From positions 1 through 64,000 of the forward strand of contig VFZE01000019.1 in the NCBI GenBank assembly GCA_016871315.1: a stretch of 64,000 bases of DNA, given 5' to 3'. The position numbers and the translations under genes were made by a program. The stretch is from Acidimicrobiia bacterium. GTDB lineage: Bacteria > Acidobacteriota > Terriglobia > Bryobacterales > Bryobacteraceae. The notes below the pieces were generated by a model. That model was not told the origin of the DNA. It did no database searches and saw only the letters and a program-made list of their open reading frames with translations. Positions 19,001-27,424 of the stretch are shown in pieces. The first letter of the stretch is position 1, and every line of letters begins with the position of its first letter.

Positions 19001-19423
19001 CCCGGCGGACAGCGGCCGAACTTTGCGCCCGGCAAGACCTTCTCCGACATCAAGCTGCCGTGGGATGCGCACGGGCCGTGCCGCCACCAGGTGGCATGCG
19101 CGCTGCCGTGGGCCGATATCAACGCGTTTGCCTATCCGGCCTCCTTCACCCCCGGCAACGTGGGCCGCAATGTTCAGACTGGCCCTGGCATGCTCTGGCA
19201 CCAGGCCTCTATCGCCAAGGTAATCCCTGTCGGCGAGAAGCTGAAGGGTTCGCTCCGCTTTGACATCAACAATCCCTTCAAGCGCTACTTCTTCAATCCG
19301 CCCGGCAGCACCGTCGATTTCCGCAACCCGCAGAACTTCGGCAAGATCACCGGCAATCAGGGCAGCTTCTCCGGACTCGGCGGACGCCTCTACATGCAGG
19401 TGGTCTTCAAGCTGGAATTCTAG
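16034..19423 (+). CDS. Oar-like TonB-dependent outer membrane receptor
   Basis: A 1129-residue receptor. A signal peptide (to about residue 30, ending ALAQ) is followed by a carboxypeptidase-regulatory-like domain (about 33-125, GTVTGLVTDASGAVLAGAKV and GLYRTPYLNPGTYEMVFEAQGF), a plug (about 130-330, with FVMATDGVSG and EYGHSGGGMMSIVFKSGTN) and a barrel ending in VVFKLEF with terminal phenylalanine. ATG 16034 lies 8 bases after AGGAG; the in-frame GTG at 16025 overlaps that site and is rejected. It is the intact parent of the deleted copy just upstream. Its last 4 bases overlap the convergent hydroxylase gene. Codon bias toward C is weaker than in the genes before 15 kb. The substrate is unknown. 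Confidence 0.93.
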   Translation: MRSVRLWEVLFVSLLVLWMLVPSAALAQTGQGTVTGLVTDASGAVLAGAKVRLTERSTGFSYSPVTNEQGLYRTPYLNPGTYEMVFEAQGFKRLVRSNIMVRATETLKVDAQLEIGAVVESVEVAAGATLLETETSTTGHLVTGTQLVKLPTPQMKVESMLWYVPNVTSQAGFGHAAGSRSRSFVMATDGVSGLTPGTGVIGTGRNMSTVQHAMEEIKVLTTALPAEYGHSGGGMMSIVFKSGTNSLHGLAEERYMARHMIHRNFQDANLPTNNFGFHLMSGTISGPIVIPKLYNGRNRTFFLAGFQRHHEKASENNDRTVPSPAMLAGDFSFGGIGDPIYDPASLVFVNGAYSRTQFPGNRLPLSRVDPVFNKFMSFNPYTGESNRNNQAFINRLGPQNNLSADTVYRSYRTGFDYKVDHSFSDGHKIFGRYSNFRHRAFQDRWQIAVANPIFDFNFTPIPINQRQVVISDSYTINPTTINEIRIGANRRKFSRDPQSVGQGWAATLGIPNVGPETMPDFRNSGGGTLINTFPRNREAQANENISVQENLTLVRGRHTFKTGYEILRTRHNIHVDSQPSGIYRMGGTEFPFRPNTGNAFASFMLGGVVRADYTRDLATWLPQWWSHALYFQDDWKVTPNLTLNLGLRWQYESPFSTKYGQQSQFNPTAIDPLTGRQGALLHPKGLLAGRDWNNLQPRVGLAYHFNPKWVFRGGFAVNTLDLWTNGLNENFEEYFASAVVQPEPGNPDVAFYLRNGPPRFSFNIAPDGSAPFVGTNFTGRSASYYDPNMRMPYTMNWNLGFQWEFARNLLLDIGYQGSSGVGLLNRWDINAVPLDISTDPVQLERVRQASQNFRPFPHFGSVLHYANYGHSSFHSGTIKVEKRFSQGFSLTSFYTWSRSIDEASDDGGAGGITFYNRRLEKGRSNFDVPHRWVSYALWELPFGRGKKWLRDAHWLTNGVLGNWELNVIQTFENGIPFNFGFTGSPNVYLPGGQRPNFAPGKTFSDIKLPWDAHGPCRHQVACALPWADINAFAYPASFTPGNVGRNVQTGPGMLWHQASIAKVIPVGEKLKGSLRFDINNPFKRYFFNPPGSTVDFRNPQNFGKITGNQGSFSGLGGRLYMQVVFKLEF

Positions 19424-20184
19424 CGGCGCGCCAGATCGCGAAACGGTTCGATGAACTGCCCGGGCAACTGCTCCGGGTAGTTCTCGATCCCTTCAAAGCC
19501 CAGCCGTTCCGGATCGTGTGCCGGTACGTGCGCCGTGCCGAAGATCCAGTCCCACACGCTCAGCGTCAGCGCGAAGTTGCGGTTCATCGGGCCGCAGTCC
19601 GGATGATTATGATGCCAGGCGTGCATCTCCGGGCTATTGATGACGTACTTCAGCCATCCGACATGCCAGCTCATGTTGGCATGCGCGAAGTGGCCGACCA
19701 GCGTGTTCACGATGCCCGCCCAGAACATCACGTCACCCCGGAACCCGAACAGCGCCGCGGGCACATAAAGTAGCGACCGGTAAACCACGATCTCAAACCA
19801 ATGGAACCGCCAGTTGCCGATCCAGTCCAGCTCCTTGATGCTGTGATGCACCTTGTGAAACTGCCATAGCCAGCTCACCCGGTGCAGCAGGTTATGGATG
19901 CACCATTGCAGAAAGTCGAAGATCAGGAAGAAGGCCACGAACTGCGTCCAGAACCCGGCCTTGCTGAGTAGGCCAATTTGCAGGTGTTGCAGCCCGAGAA
20001 TCGGAATCAGCTCAATCGAAATCAACCCGAGGATGATCCCCAGATACTCGCTGTTGAAGATGATGTAGGCCAGGTCAGACAAGATGCCGCGCCGCAGCAG
20101 GCGCTGCTCCGGATTACGCGGCCATACCCGCTCCGCCGCCACAAACAGAAGGCCAAGCCCCGTCAACCATACCGAATAGATCAC
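19420..20184 (-). CDS. Fatty acid hydroxylase / sterol desaturase family membrane protein
   Basis: A 254-residue integral membrane di-iron oxygenase of the sterol desaturase superfamily. The three histidine clusters that bind the two irons are visible: HNLLH (residues 97-101), HKVHH (110-114) and HAWHH (188-192), with further histidines at 165, 168 and 174. Hydrophobic helices span about 1-20, 40-65, 80-100 and 140-165. Members hydroxylate or desaturate lipids; the substrate here is unknown. It starts 12 bases after the amino acid permease on the same strand, forming a two-gene unit. Confidence 0.9.
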   Translation of the reverse strand: MIYSVWLTGLGLLFVAAERVWPRNPEQRLLRRGILSDLAYIIFNSEYLGIILGLISIELIPILGLQHLQIGLLSKAGFWTQFVAFFLIFDFLQWCIHNLLHRVSWLWQFHKVHHSIKELDWIGNWRFHWFEIVVYRSLLYVPAALFGFRGDVMFWAGIVNTLVGHFAHANMSWHVGWLKYVINSPEMHAWHHNHPDCGPMNRNFALTLSVWDWIFGTAHVPAHDPERLGFEGIENYPEQLPGQFIEPFRDLARR

Positions 20185-20196
20185 TCTATTCCCATT

Positions 20197-21549
20197 CTAC
20201 TGGGCAGGAGCCGTCCGGCTCTTCCAGAACAGGAAGACAGCCACTCCCGCTCCCAGCGTGAGCAATCCATAAAGGATAAAGATCCCGCCCGCGGTGGCGA
20301 ACACATACGTCCATCCCACCATCGCGATCAGCGACGGAATCGGGTACAGCCATATCTTGAACGGCCGCGCAATATCCGTCCGGTACTTCCTCAAGAAGTG
20401 CACCGCCACGATCTGCCCGATGAACTGCACCAGGATCCGTCCCGTCATCAGCGCCGCAATCACCTGGTCCAGCGGAAACAGGCTCGCCACGATCGAAAGC
20501 CCGCCGATGGTGAGCAGCGAAATGTGCGGGAAGTCGCCCTTCGGATGCAGCTTCGCGAACGGCTTGAAGAAGTAGCCGTCCAGCGCCGCCGCGTATGGAA
20601 TGCGGCTGTAGCCGAGCATCAGCGCAAACACAGAAGCTATGGATGTCCACAGGATCATGACCGTCACGGTGCTCCCCGCCCAACCGCCGTAGATCCGCTC
20701 CATATACTCCGAGGCGATGTACTTTGACTCCATCGCCTCGCGCCACGGAACCACTCCGATGATGCACAGGTTCATCACCGCGTAGATCAGCGACACGAAG
20801 ATCACCGAAAGAAAGATTGCGCGCGGGATGACGCACTCCGGCTGCCGCACCTCTCCGGCCACATAGCAAATATCGTAGTAGCCGAGAAAGTCGTACATCG
20901 CGATCAGCATCGCTCCGCCCAGCCCCAAAAAGAACCCGGTCGAAAATGACCATGCTCCCGGCGGGAAGTCCGTCGCCCGGGCCAGGTCAAATTTCAAGAA
21001 GCCCGATCCGATCACCCACACCACCGTCACGATCATGCCCGACCAAAGGATCACCGTCAGCTTGCCGACCTCCTTGATCTCCCGGTACAGCAGCCCGATC
21101 ACCAGCAGTCCCGCCCCCGCCGCCACCGCCCGGATTTCCCACTCTCCCATCGAGCGCCAGAAGTAGCCGACATAATGCGCAAAGCCGATGTAGCCCGATG
21201 CGATCTCCAGCGGCCCGCTGAAGATGAACTGCCAGATGAACAGGAACGGGATCAGTCGGCCGAGCTTTGTCTTGGCGAAGGTCTCCCGCAGGTAGACGAA
21301 GGTGCCGCCGCTGCCAGGCATCGCCGCCGCCAGCTCGCTCCAGATCATCCCGTCGCACAGCGCCAGCAGCGCCCCCAGCGCCCAGCCCAGCATGCACTGC
21401 GGCCCGCCCATCGAGGCGATGATCAGCGGGATCGTGATGAATGGCCCGACACCGACCATGTTGCTCATGTTCAGCGCCGTCGCCTGCAGCAGCCCGAAGC
21501 TGCGCACCAGTCCGTAACGTTCCTTGATCTGCTCGTGTTCGCCGTTCAT
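20197..21549 (-). CDS. APC superfamily amino acid permease
   Basis: A 450-residue transporter with about 12 hydrophobic helices. The N-terminal signature is LLQATALNMSNMVGVGPFITIPLII, with the unwound first helix typical of the amino acid-polyamine-organocation superfamily, followed by MPGSGGTFVYLRE in helix 3 and DFLGYYDICYVAGEVRQP in helix 6. Substrate specificity cannot be read from sequence. It is divergent from the secreted M20 peptidase at 21607 across a 57-base gap, a pairing that would fit peptide degradation outside and amino acid uptake inside. Confidence 0.9.
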   Translation of the reverse strand: MNGEHEQIKERYGLVRSFGLLQATALNMSNMVGVGPFITIPLIIASMGGPQCMLGWALGALLALCDGMIWSELAAAMPGSGGTFVYLRETFAKTKLGRLIPFLFIWQFIFSGPLEIASGYIGFAHYVGYFWRSMGEWEIRAVAAGAGLLVIGLLYREIKEVGKLTVILWSGMIVTVVWVIGSGFLKFDLARATDFPPGAWSFSTGFFLGLGGAMLIAMYDFLGYYDICYVAGEVRQPECVIPRAIFLSVIFVSLIYAVMNLCIIGVVPWREAMESKYIASEYMERIYGGWAGSTVTVMILWTSIASVFALMLGYSRIPYAAALDGYFFKPFAKLHPKGDFPHISLLTIGGLSIVASLFPLDQVIAALMTGRILVQFIGQIVAVHFLRKYRTDIARPFKIWLYPIPSLIAMVGWTYVFATAGGIFILYGLLTLGAGVAVFLFWKSRTAPAQ

Positions 21550-21606
21550 CGTGAATTACAGACGGATCAGCGAGGATATCACAACAAGTGGTACTCTGCT
21601 CCGTGA

Positions 21607-23112
21607 ATGAAACACATCTTTTTGGCGGTTCTTTGCACCGGACTCTGCTGGGCCGATAGCGCCGCCGGCGCGGCCGCCCGCAAATGGCGCCAGCAGCATG
21701 AGCGCGCCATTCTCGATGAGTACGTCAAGCTGCTCTCTCTGCCCAACGTCGCCAGCAACGTCGACGACATGCGCCGCAACGCCGTCCTCATCCGCGCCAT
21801 GCTCGAAAAGCGCAAGATCTCCACGCAGCTGCTCGAAATCCCCGGCGCGCCGCCGGTCATCTTTGGCGAGCGCAAGACCCCCGGCGCCACCCGCACCGTC
21901 GTCTTCTACGTCCACTATGACGGCCAGCCGGTGGCGCCCGAGATGTGGTTCAACAAGAACCCGTTCCAGCCCACCATGCTCGATGCACCGCTCGAGGCCG
22001 GTGGCAAACCCACCGCCCTGCCCGCAACCGGTCCCATCCCGCCCGAATGGCGTCTTTACGCCCGTTCCACCGGCGACGACAAAGCTCCGGTCATCACGCT
22101 GACTTCCGCGCTCGACGCCGTGGATGCCGCCGGCATCGCGCCCACCTCCAACCTGAAGTTCTTCTTCGACGGCGAAGAGGAGGCCGGCTCGCCGCACATG
22201 GGCCAGTTCCTCGAAAAGTACAATCATCTGCTCGCCGCCGATGTCTGGATCTTCTGCGACGGTCCGGTGCATCAGAGCCGCCGCCAGAAGGTGGTCTTCG
22301 GTGTCCGCGGAGCCACTGCTCTGGAAGTCACCGTCTACGGCCCGCGCCGCGAGCTGCACAGCGGCCACTACGGCAACTGGGCGCCGAACCCCGCCATGAT
22401 GCTCGCCCAGCTGCTCGCCTCCATGAAGGACGAAGAAGGCAAGGTGCTGGTCAAGGACTTCTACCGCGACATGGAACCGCTGGGCGAAGCCGAGCGCAAG
22501 GCGCTGGCCGAAGCGCCGAACTTCGATGCCGAGATCAAGAAGGAGCTATGGCTGAACCGCACCGAAGGCGACGGCCTGAGGTTGGACGAACTGATCACGC
22601 GGCCAGCGCTCAACATTCAGGGCATCTCCAGCGCCCACGTCGGAGCGCAGGCGCGCAACGTCGTCCCCGCGGAGGCGACGGCCCATCTCGGCATCCGGCT
22701 GGTGAAGGGAACCGATGCCCGCATCATGCAGGACCTCGTCATCGCTCACATCAAGAGCCGCGGATACCATGTCGTCGAAACCGAACCAGGCCCTGAAGTG
22801 CTCATGAAGCACCCCCGCGTCTGCAAGGTGCTGCGCCGCAGCGGCTACAACGCCGTGCGCGCGCCGATGGACCTGCCCATCAGCCGCGCCATTGTCGCCG
22901 CGATGGAAGCCGCGCGCGGACCGGTGATCAAGCTGCCGACCAGCGGGGGCAGCCTGCCCATCGCGCCGATTCAAGATGTGATGAGGACGCCCGTCATCAT
23001 GATCCCCATCGCCAATCACGACAACAACCAGCACGCCCATAACGAGAACATGCGCATCCAGAACCTCTGGGACGGCATCGAGACGATGGCCGCGCTGCTG
23101 GCGATGAAGTAA
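21607..23112 (+). CDS. Secreted M20 family metallopeptidase (dipeptidase-like)
   Basis: A 501-residue zinc peptidase with a signal peptide (MKHIFLAVLCTGLCWADSAAG). M20 metal ligands and catalytic residues are visible: HYDGQP with His103, the bridging Asp in STGDDK (157-158), the catalytic Glu and metal Glu in FFDGEEEAGS (190-192), CDGPVH, and the last histidine in HNENMRI near the C-terminus. The dimerisation (lid) domain lies between (ELHSGHYGNWAPNPA). This arrangement resembles the CNDP-like dipeptidase branch. It probably trims di- or tripeptides in the periplasm. Confidence 0.92.
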   Translation: MKHIFLAVLCTGLCWADSAAGAAARKWRQQHERAILDEYVKLLSLPNVASNVDDMRRNAVLIRAMLEKRKISTQLLEIPGAPPVIFGERKTPGATRTVVFYVHYDGQPVAPEMWFNKNPFQPTMLDAPLEAGGKPTALPATGPIPPEWRLYARSTGDDKAPVITLTSALDAVDAAGIAPTSNLKFFFDGEEEAGSPHMGQFLEKYNHLLAADVWIFCDGPVHQSRRQKVVFGVRGATALEVTVYGPRRELHSGHYGNWAPNPAMMLAQLLASMKDEEGKVLVKDFYRDMEPLGEAERKALAEAPNFDAEIKKELWLNRTEGDGLRLDELITRPALNIQGISSAHVGAQARNVVPAEATAHLGIRLVKGTDARIMQDLVIAHIKSRGYHVVETEPGPEVLMKHPRVCKVLRRSGYNAVRAPMDLPISRAIVAAMEAARGPVIKLPTSGGSLPIAPIQDVMRTPVIMIPIANHDNNQHAHNENMRIQNLWDGIETMAALLAMK

Positions 23113-23115
23113 GGG

Positions 23116-23862
23116 TTAGAAGTTCACGATCGAGGCGAACGAGATCGCCTCCAGGCTCGCCCCGCCCACCAGCGCGCCGTCGATGTCCGGCTGCGCCATC
23201 AGCCCCTTGATGTTGTCCGGCTTGACGCTGCCTCCATAAAGGATGCGCACGCCGGCCGCTGAATCCGGGAAGCTGCCGCGTACCTGCTCACGCAGGAACT
23301 TATGCGCATCGGCGGCGATCTCCGGAGTCGCCGTGCGGCCCGTGCCGATGGCCCAGACAGGCTCATAGGCGATGACAACCTGGGCGAACTCCTGCGGCGT
23401 GAGCGAGCCGAGCCCGCCGCGGAACTGCCTCTCCAGCACGGCGTTCGTTTGGCCAGATTCACGCTCGTCCAGCATTTCCCCGACACAGACAACCGGCTGC
23501 AGTCCGGCCGCCAGCGCGGCCTTCGTCTTCTTCGCCACCGTCTCATCGGTCTCGCCGAAGAACTGCCGGCGCTCGCTATGGCCGATGATCACCGACCGGC
23601 AACCAGCGGCCTTGAGCATCGGCGCGGAGATCTCGCCCGTAAAGGCGCCTTCCGGCGCCCAGTAGAGGTTCTGCCCTCCGACGCCTACGCCCGATCCGGC
23701 CGTGGCCGCGGCAGCGGCAGCCAGGTTCACAAACGGCGGGCAGATCAGAATCTCGCAATGCGTGGATTTCTCCACCAGCGGCAGGAACTTCTCAAAGAAC
23801 GCCTGGGTCTCGGCCGGCGTCTTGAACATCTTCCAGTTTCCCGCCATCAACGGCTTTCTCAT
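23116..23862 (-). CDS. tpiA: Triose-phosphate isomerase
   Basis: A 248-residue TIM barrel that interconverts glyceraldehyde 3-phosphate and dihydroxyacetone phosphate in glycolysis. Catalytic residues are Lys11 in AGNWKMFK, His95 in GHSERRQ and Glu167 in YEPVWAIGTGRTA; the phosphate loop is YGGSV. An upstream in-frame start exists, but ATG 23862 gives the canonical N-terminus, with AAGGA 10-12 bases before it. It is the last gene of the yebC-to-tpiA operon, 16 bases after the phosphodiesterase stop, and converges with the M20 peptidase 3 bases away. Confidence 0.97.
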   Translation of the reverse strand: MRKPLMAGNWKMFKTPAETQAFFEKFLPLVEKSTHCEILICPPFVNLAAAAAATAGSGVGVGGQNLYWAPEGAFTGEISAPMLKAAGCRSVIIGHSERRQFFGETDETVAKKTKAALAAGLQPVVCVGEMLDERESGQTNAVLERQFRGGLGSLTPQEFAQVVIAYEPVWAIGTGRTATPEIAADAHKFLREQVRGSFPDSAAGVRILYGGSVKPDNIKGLMAQPDIDGALVGGASLEAISFASIVNF

Positions 23863-23878
23863 TACGTGTAAGGTCCTT

Positions 23879-25024
23879 TCAAAATTTGATGCCGAGGATC
23901 CCGGCAAAGCGCGGGGCGATCGAAAGCATGTCCAGCTCGGGCAGCTGCTCCGCTTTCACTCCATTGCCCCACAGCAGGAACGTGGCGCGGTAGTCGGCGC
24001 GCAACGGCCAGTAGCCATGGGTGCCCTTGTCATGCGCCGGCGGCTGCTGGGAGAGGTAGAACTGCTCATGCGGACGAGGCTCAAAGGCGGCAACCGGAAC
24101 AGGGCGATTGGGAAGCAAGCGCGTCCATTCCGCGGCGGGGATCTCGCGGCCGATCGCCGCCTTCCGCAGCTCCTGCGCCGTCTGCGCATCTTGCGTCGTG
24201 ATCAGCGTCCCGCCGCCTTCCACTTTGCCGTTCACCTTCACCATGCGGTCCACTCGCTCGAAGCCGTGATCGGAGACCACGGCGACGACCATGTTCTTCG
24301 GCGCGGTGGCCAGAATCTGGCCGAGCAGCTCGTCCTGGTATTCGATCATCGCGATGGCCTGCCGGCTGAATGGGCCGGTCTCGTGCGCCTCCGAGTCGTG
24401 ATCCACCAGGTGCAGCAGGATCAGATCGGGCTTCTCGTACTTCAGCAGGTAGATCGTGCCCAACGCGCGCACACGATCGTCCACCCACTCCAGAGGGAAG
24501 GATGGAAACTTCCCGCTGATCTTCTCGATGAGGCCGGGCGTTGAGGTCTTGGCCATCGACTCGAAGTCCATCCCGCCGCCGCGGCGCCGCTCAAAGGCCT
24601 CCGGCAGGTTCCAGGCGATTTGCGCATCCACGGTCACGGGCCAGTGGATGGCGGCGGTCTTCAATCCCGCCTTGCGGGCGATGTCCCACAGCGTGGGAAC
24701 CTTCAGGTACTTGGCGGAGAAGTAGCGCGTGCCGCCTTGCTCCTTCGGCAGGTTGTTGTTGAGGATGCCGTGCTGGTCCGAGCGTACGCCGGTGACAAGC
24801 GTGGTGTGAGAAGGAAAGGTGACGGTGGGCACGACACCGACGACACCGTTGGCCCACGCTCCTTGCGCGAGCATGCGGCGCAGGTTGGGGATCTTCAAGC
24901 CCAGCTTGTCGCGGTCGCGAAGGTAGCGGTGATCGAGCCCGTCAATGGAGATGACCAGAAGCGGGCGTTTGGCCGCGGCCAGCAACGGACCGCACAGCAG
25001 GATAAGGCTAAGCAGCAATCGCAT
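23879..25024 (-). CDS. Secreted alkaline phosphatase-superfamily phosphodiesterase (NPP-like)
   Basis: A 381-residue enzyme with a signal peptide (MRLLLSLILLCGPLLAAA). It matches ectonucleotide pyrophosphatase/phosphodiesterases of the alkaline phosphatase superfamily: first metal Asp in LLVISIDGLDHRYL (about residues 22-35), nucleophile Thr in VTFPSHTTLVTG, then LLHLVDHDSEAHETGP with Asp and His metal ligands, SDHGFE, and a late HGYW. The substrate may be nucleotides or phosphodiester lipids. The start overlaps the deoB stop by 17 bases. The same superfamily includes deoB itself, but the two differ in sequence and location. Confidence 0.9.
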   Translation of the reverse strand: MRLLLSLILLCGPLLAAAKRPLLVISIDGLDHRYLRDRDKLGLKIPNLRRMLAQGAWANGVVGVVPTVTFPSHTTLVTGVRSDQHGILNNNLPKEQGGTRYFSAKYLKVPTLWDIARKAGLKTAAIHWPVTVDAQIAWNLPEAFERRRGGGMDFESMAKTSTPGLIEKISGKFPSFPLEWVDDRVRALGTIYLLKYEKPDLILLHLVDHDSEAHETGPFSRQAIAMIEYQDELLGQILATAPKNMVVAVVSDHGFERVDRMVKVNGKVEGGGTLITTQDAQTAQELRKAAIGREIPAAEWTRLLPNRPVPVAAFEPRPHEQFYLSQQPPAHDKGTHGYWPLRADYRATFLLWGNGVKAEQLPELDMLSIAPRFAGILGIKF

Positions 25025-26180
25025 GGAGGAAGCTTTCTCCTTTGACAATCCGGACGGCGAAGTTCTCGGCCACGGTCTGGCCGATGTCGGCAAGAGTGGA
25101 GCGCGTCTTGAGGTCGGCGCCTTGACGGACACGCGGGCCGGCGGCAAGGAGCGGGACGTACTCACGGCTATGGTCGGTGGATGGCGTCGTGGGGTCGCAG
25201 CCGTGGTCAGCGGTGAGGAGGAGCAAGTCGCCATCCTTGAGCGCGCCCAAAGCTGGAGGCAACCAGGCGTCGGTTTCCTCGAGCGCCGTGGCGTAACCTT
25301 CCACGTCGTTGCGATGACCGTAGAGCTGATCGAAATCGACCAGGTTCACGTAGATCAGCCCTTCGCTCTCCTCGCGCACGGCGTCGAGCGTCGCGGCCAT
25401 GCCGGCGGCGTTGTTCTTTGTCTTCACCGAATGAGCGATGCCGCGGCCGAGGAACACATCGTAGATCTTGCCGATGGAGGTGACGGGAACGCCTGCCGCG
25501 GCCAGCCGGTCCAGCAGCATGCCCTGCGGCGGCGGAACCGCGAAGTCCTTGCGATGCTCGGTGCGGCGGAAGGAGCCGGGCTCGCCGACGAAAGGCCGGG
25601 CGATGACACGGCCAACCTCGTGCGGCCCACGAAGGATTCCTCGCGCCGTTTCGCACATGGCGTAGAGTTCGGGCAGCGGGATCACGTCCTGGTGCGCGGC
25701 GATTTGGAAGACGCTGTCGGCGGAGGTGTAGACGATAGGGCTGCCGGATTGCATGTGCCGCTCGCCAAGCCGGGCGATGATCTCGGTGCCGCTGGCGGCG
25801 GAGTTGCCGAGCGTCGACCGGCCGATCGCCTTCTCAAACGGCTGCATCACCTCGGGCGGGAAACCGTTCGGGTAAAGAGGGAACGGGCGCTCCAGGTGGA
25901 TGCCGGCCATCTCCCAATGGCCCGTAGTTGTGTCTTTGCCGGGAGAGGCCAGCGCGCAGCGGCCGAAGGAGCCGGTGGGCGAGGCGGCGGGCGTCAGACC
26001 GTGAAAGGGCCGGATGTTGGCCAGGCCAAGCTCGACGAAGTTGGGCAGCCGCAGAGGCCGGATGCGGGCGATGTTGCCGAGCGTGTCGCTGCCAGTGTCC
26101 CCGTAGGCCGCGGCATCGGGCATCTCGCCGATGCCGACGCTGTCGAGCACGACCCAGATGATGCGGCGGAACGGAGCCAT
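25008..26180 (-). CDS. deoB: Phosphopentomutase
   Basis: A 390-residue cytoplasmic enzyme that interconverts (deoxy)ribose 1- and 5-phosphate in nucleoside salvage. Visible are WVVLDSVGIGEMPDAAAYGD with metal Asp13, the phosphorylated threonine region GKDTTTGHWEMAG (Thr85 likely), VFQIAAHQ, NLVDFDQLYGHRND, LLTADHGCDPTT and STDHSREYVP. The length is typical. It starts on the stop of the thioredoxin-like gene (TAATG, 1 base shared), so its translation is probably coupled to it. Confidence 0.96.
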   Translation of the reverse strand: MAPFRRIIWVVLDSVGIGEMPDAAAYGDTGSDTLGNIARIRPLRLPNFVELGLANIRPFHGLTPAASPTGSFGRCALASPGKDTTTGHWEMAGIHLERPFPLYPNGFPPEVMQPFEKAIGRSTLGNSAASGTEIIARLGERHMQSGSPIVYTSADSVFQIAAHQDVIPLPELYAMCETARGILRGPHEVGRVIARPFVGEPGSFRRTEHRKDFAVPPPQGMLLDRLAAAGVPVTSIGKIYDVFLGRGIAHSVKTKNNAAGMAATLDAVREESEGLIYVNLVDFDQLYGHRNDVEGYATALEETDAWLPPALGALKDGDLLLLTADHGCDPTTPSTDHSREYVPLLAAGPRVRQGADLKTRSTLADIGQTVAENFAVRIVKGESFLHAIAA

Positions 26181-27424
26181 TACGGTTCCCCCAGCGCGGA
26201 CCGGATGCGATCCGAGAGCATGTCGACGAAACGGTGCTCGACAAAGCCGTTCATGCGCGAGACGATCTCGCCCTTACGTCCGATCACGATGGTGGTGGGG
26301 ATATTGGTGACGCGCAGCAGCATCGACAGGCCATCTTCGAAGTAGACCTTCTTGTTCCAGCCTGCCTTGTCGAGAAACGGCTTCACTAAAGAACGGTCCT
26401 CGTCCGTGTTGATGTTGAGGAAGACCACTTCCGGCCGATCGTGAAACCGCTGCGCCACCTGCTCATAGAGCGGTTGCTGCGCGCGGCAAGGGGTGCACCA
26501 AGTCGCCCAGAAGTCGAGGATCACCACTTTGCCAAGCAGAGACTCCATCTTTAGCTTGTGGCCCTCCAGAGCGGTGATGGTGAATTCCATCACCGTGTCG
26601 GCGTTGGCGTTGGGGTCGATCTCGCTCCCGCGTGCACGCAGCGCGTCGAGGCGGGCATGTGTGCGGTCAAACGATGCCAGGATGATATCGCCGAGGCCGG
26701 CCTCGGAGCCTTTCCACTTTCGATGCATGGCGCCGAGCCGCTCACGATCCTGGCGGCGCTGCTGCTCGTCGGTGGCCGGATCCGGCAGGGTGAAGGCGTC
26801 GGCCAGTTGCTGCACGGCTGCCTCCAGCTTGTCCTGGCGCTCCAGCCAGCGGGCGATCTCGCGCGCCGCCCCGCCGGTGGGGTAGCCGTCATAGGCACGG
26901 CGAGCAAGCTGTTCGGCCTCTTGTGTGTTTCCCAGGTTGCCGGTGGCTCGCGCCTGATAGACAAGCGCCTTGTTCCTAGCGATGGCGCGCTGTTCAGCAA
27001 ACACGGCGGCGCCTTTTTCGCCCGGGCCGGGTCCCTGCCAGCCTTCGGCGGCCTTTTCCAGGCGTCGCGCGTATTCGAGCGCCCTCTCGTTCTTTTCCTT
27101 GTCCTCATCAGCAAGCAGCAGCCGGCTGACACGTTCCAACAGGTCACGGTTTTCCGGGTCGCGGGGTAGAACGCGCTCGCCATAGAGAATGATGCGCCGG
27201 TTGTCTTTGACCTCGATGGCGGCCTTGACGATGGCGCGCTCCAGTTCCGCTCGCTGCGATGTCTCGGGGAACTGGAACAGATGCTGCTCCAGAGCGCGAA
27301 GGAAATCGACTTGGGAGTTGCCAGCTTCGGCGAGGGCTTGCCGCAACGCCGCCTGCTCCTTGTCGGCAATGGAGGGCTGAGCCAGCGCGCATGCCGCCAG
27401 AAGAAGGAATGCGGAGATTCTCAT
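26180..27424 (-). CDS. Secreted protein with helical repeat region and C-terminal thioredoxin-like domain
   Basis: A 414-residue protein. It has a signal peptide ([16 protein letters not shown]), an alpha-helical, TPR-like N-terminal region (about 20-260) and a TlpA/ResA-type redoxin domain (about 280-410). The active site is WATWCTPCRAQ at about residues 305-313, followed by the cis-proline loop NIPTTIVIGRKGEIV. Such proteins reduce or isomerise disulfides in the periplasm, often during cytochrome maturation. Similar TPR-plus-TlpA proteins are common in Acidobacteriota. It overlaps the preceding hypothetical gene by ATGA. Confidence 0.87.
   Translation of the reverse strand: MRISAFLLLAACALAQPSIADKEQAALRQALAEAGNSQVDFLRALEQHLFQFPETSQRAELERAIVKAAIEVKDNRRIILYGERVLPRDPENRDLLERVSRLLLADEDKEKNERALEYARRLEKAAEGWQGPGPGEKGAAVFAEQRAIARNKALVYQARATGNLGNTQEAEQLARRAYDGYPTGGAAREIARWLERQDKLEAAVQQLADAFTLPDPATDEQQRRQDRERLGAMHRKWKGSEAGLGDIILASFDRTHARLDALRARGSEIDPNANADTVMEFTITALEGHKLKMESLLGKVVILDFWATWCTPCRAQQPLYEQVAQRFHDRPEVVFLNINTDEDRSLVKPFLDKAGWNKKVYFEDGLSMLLRVTNIPTTIVIGRKGEIVSRMNGFVEHRFVDMLSDRIRSALGEP

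Larger units (their letters stand above)
15000..24000. other. Zone of strand-composition (GC skew) change
   Basis: The plus strand changes from C-rich (for example 27 C to 14 G in bases 1321-1380, and 30 C to 14 G in 8641-8700 inside a minus-strand gene) to G-rich (31 G to 11 C in 31321-31380; 25 G to 19 C in 36601-36660 inside a plus-strand gene). Between about 15 and 24 kb the two are roughly balanced. Because genes on both strands follow the local bias, this is a property of the DNA strand rather than of codon choice. Confidence 0.7.

Noticed and set aside
15000-24000. A chromosomal origin within the skew change
   Set aside because: I saw no cluster of DnaA boxes, no AT-rich unwinding region and no dnaA/dnaN/parAB genes, so I report only the skew change, not an origin.
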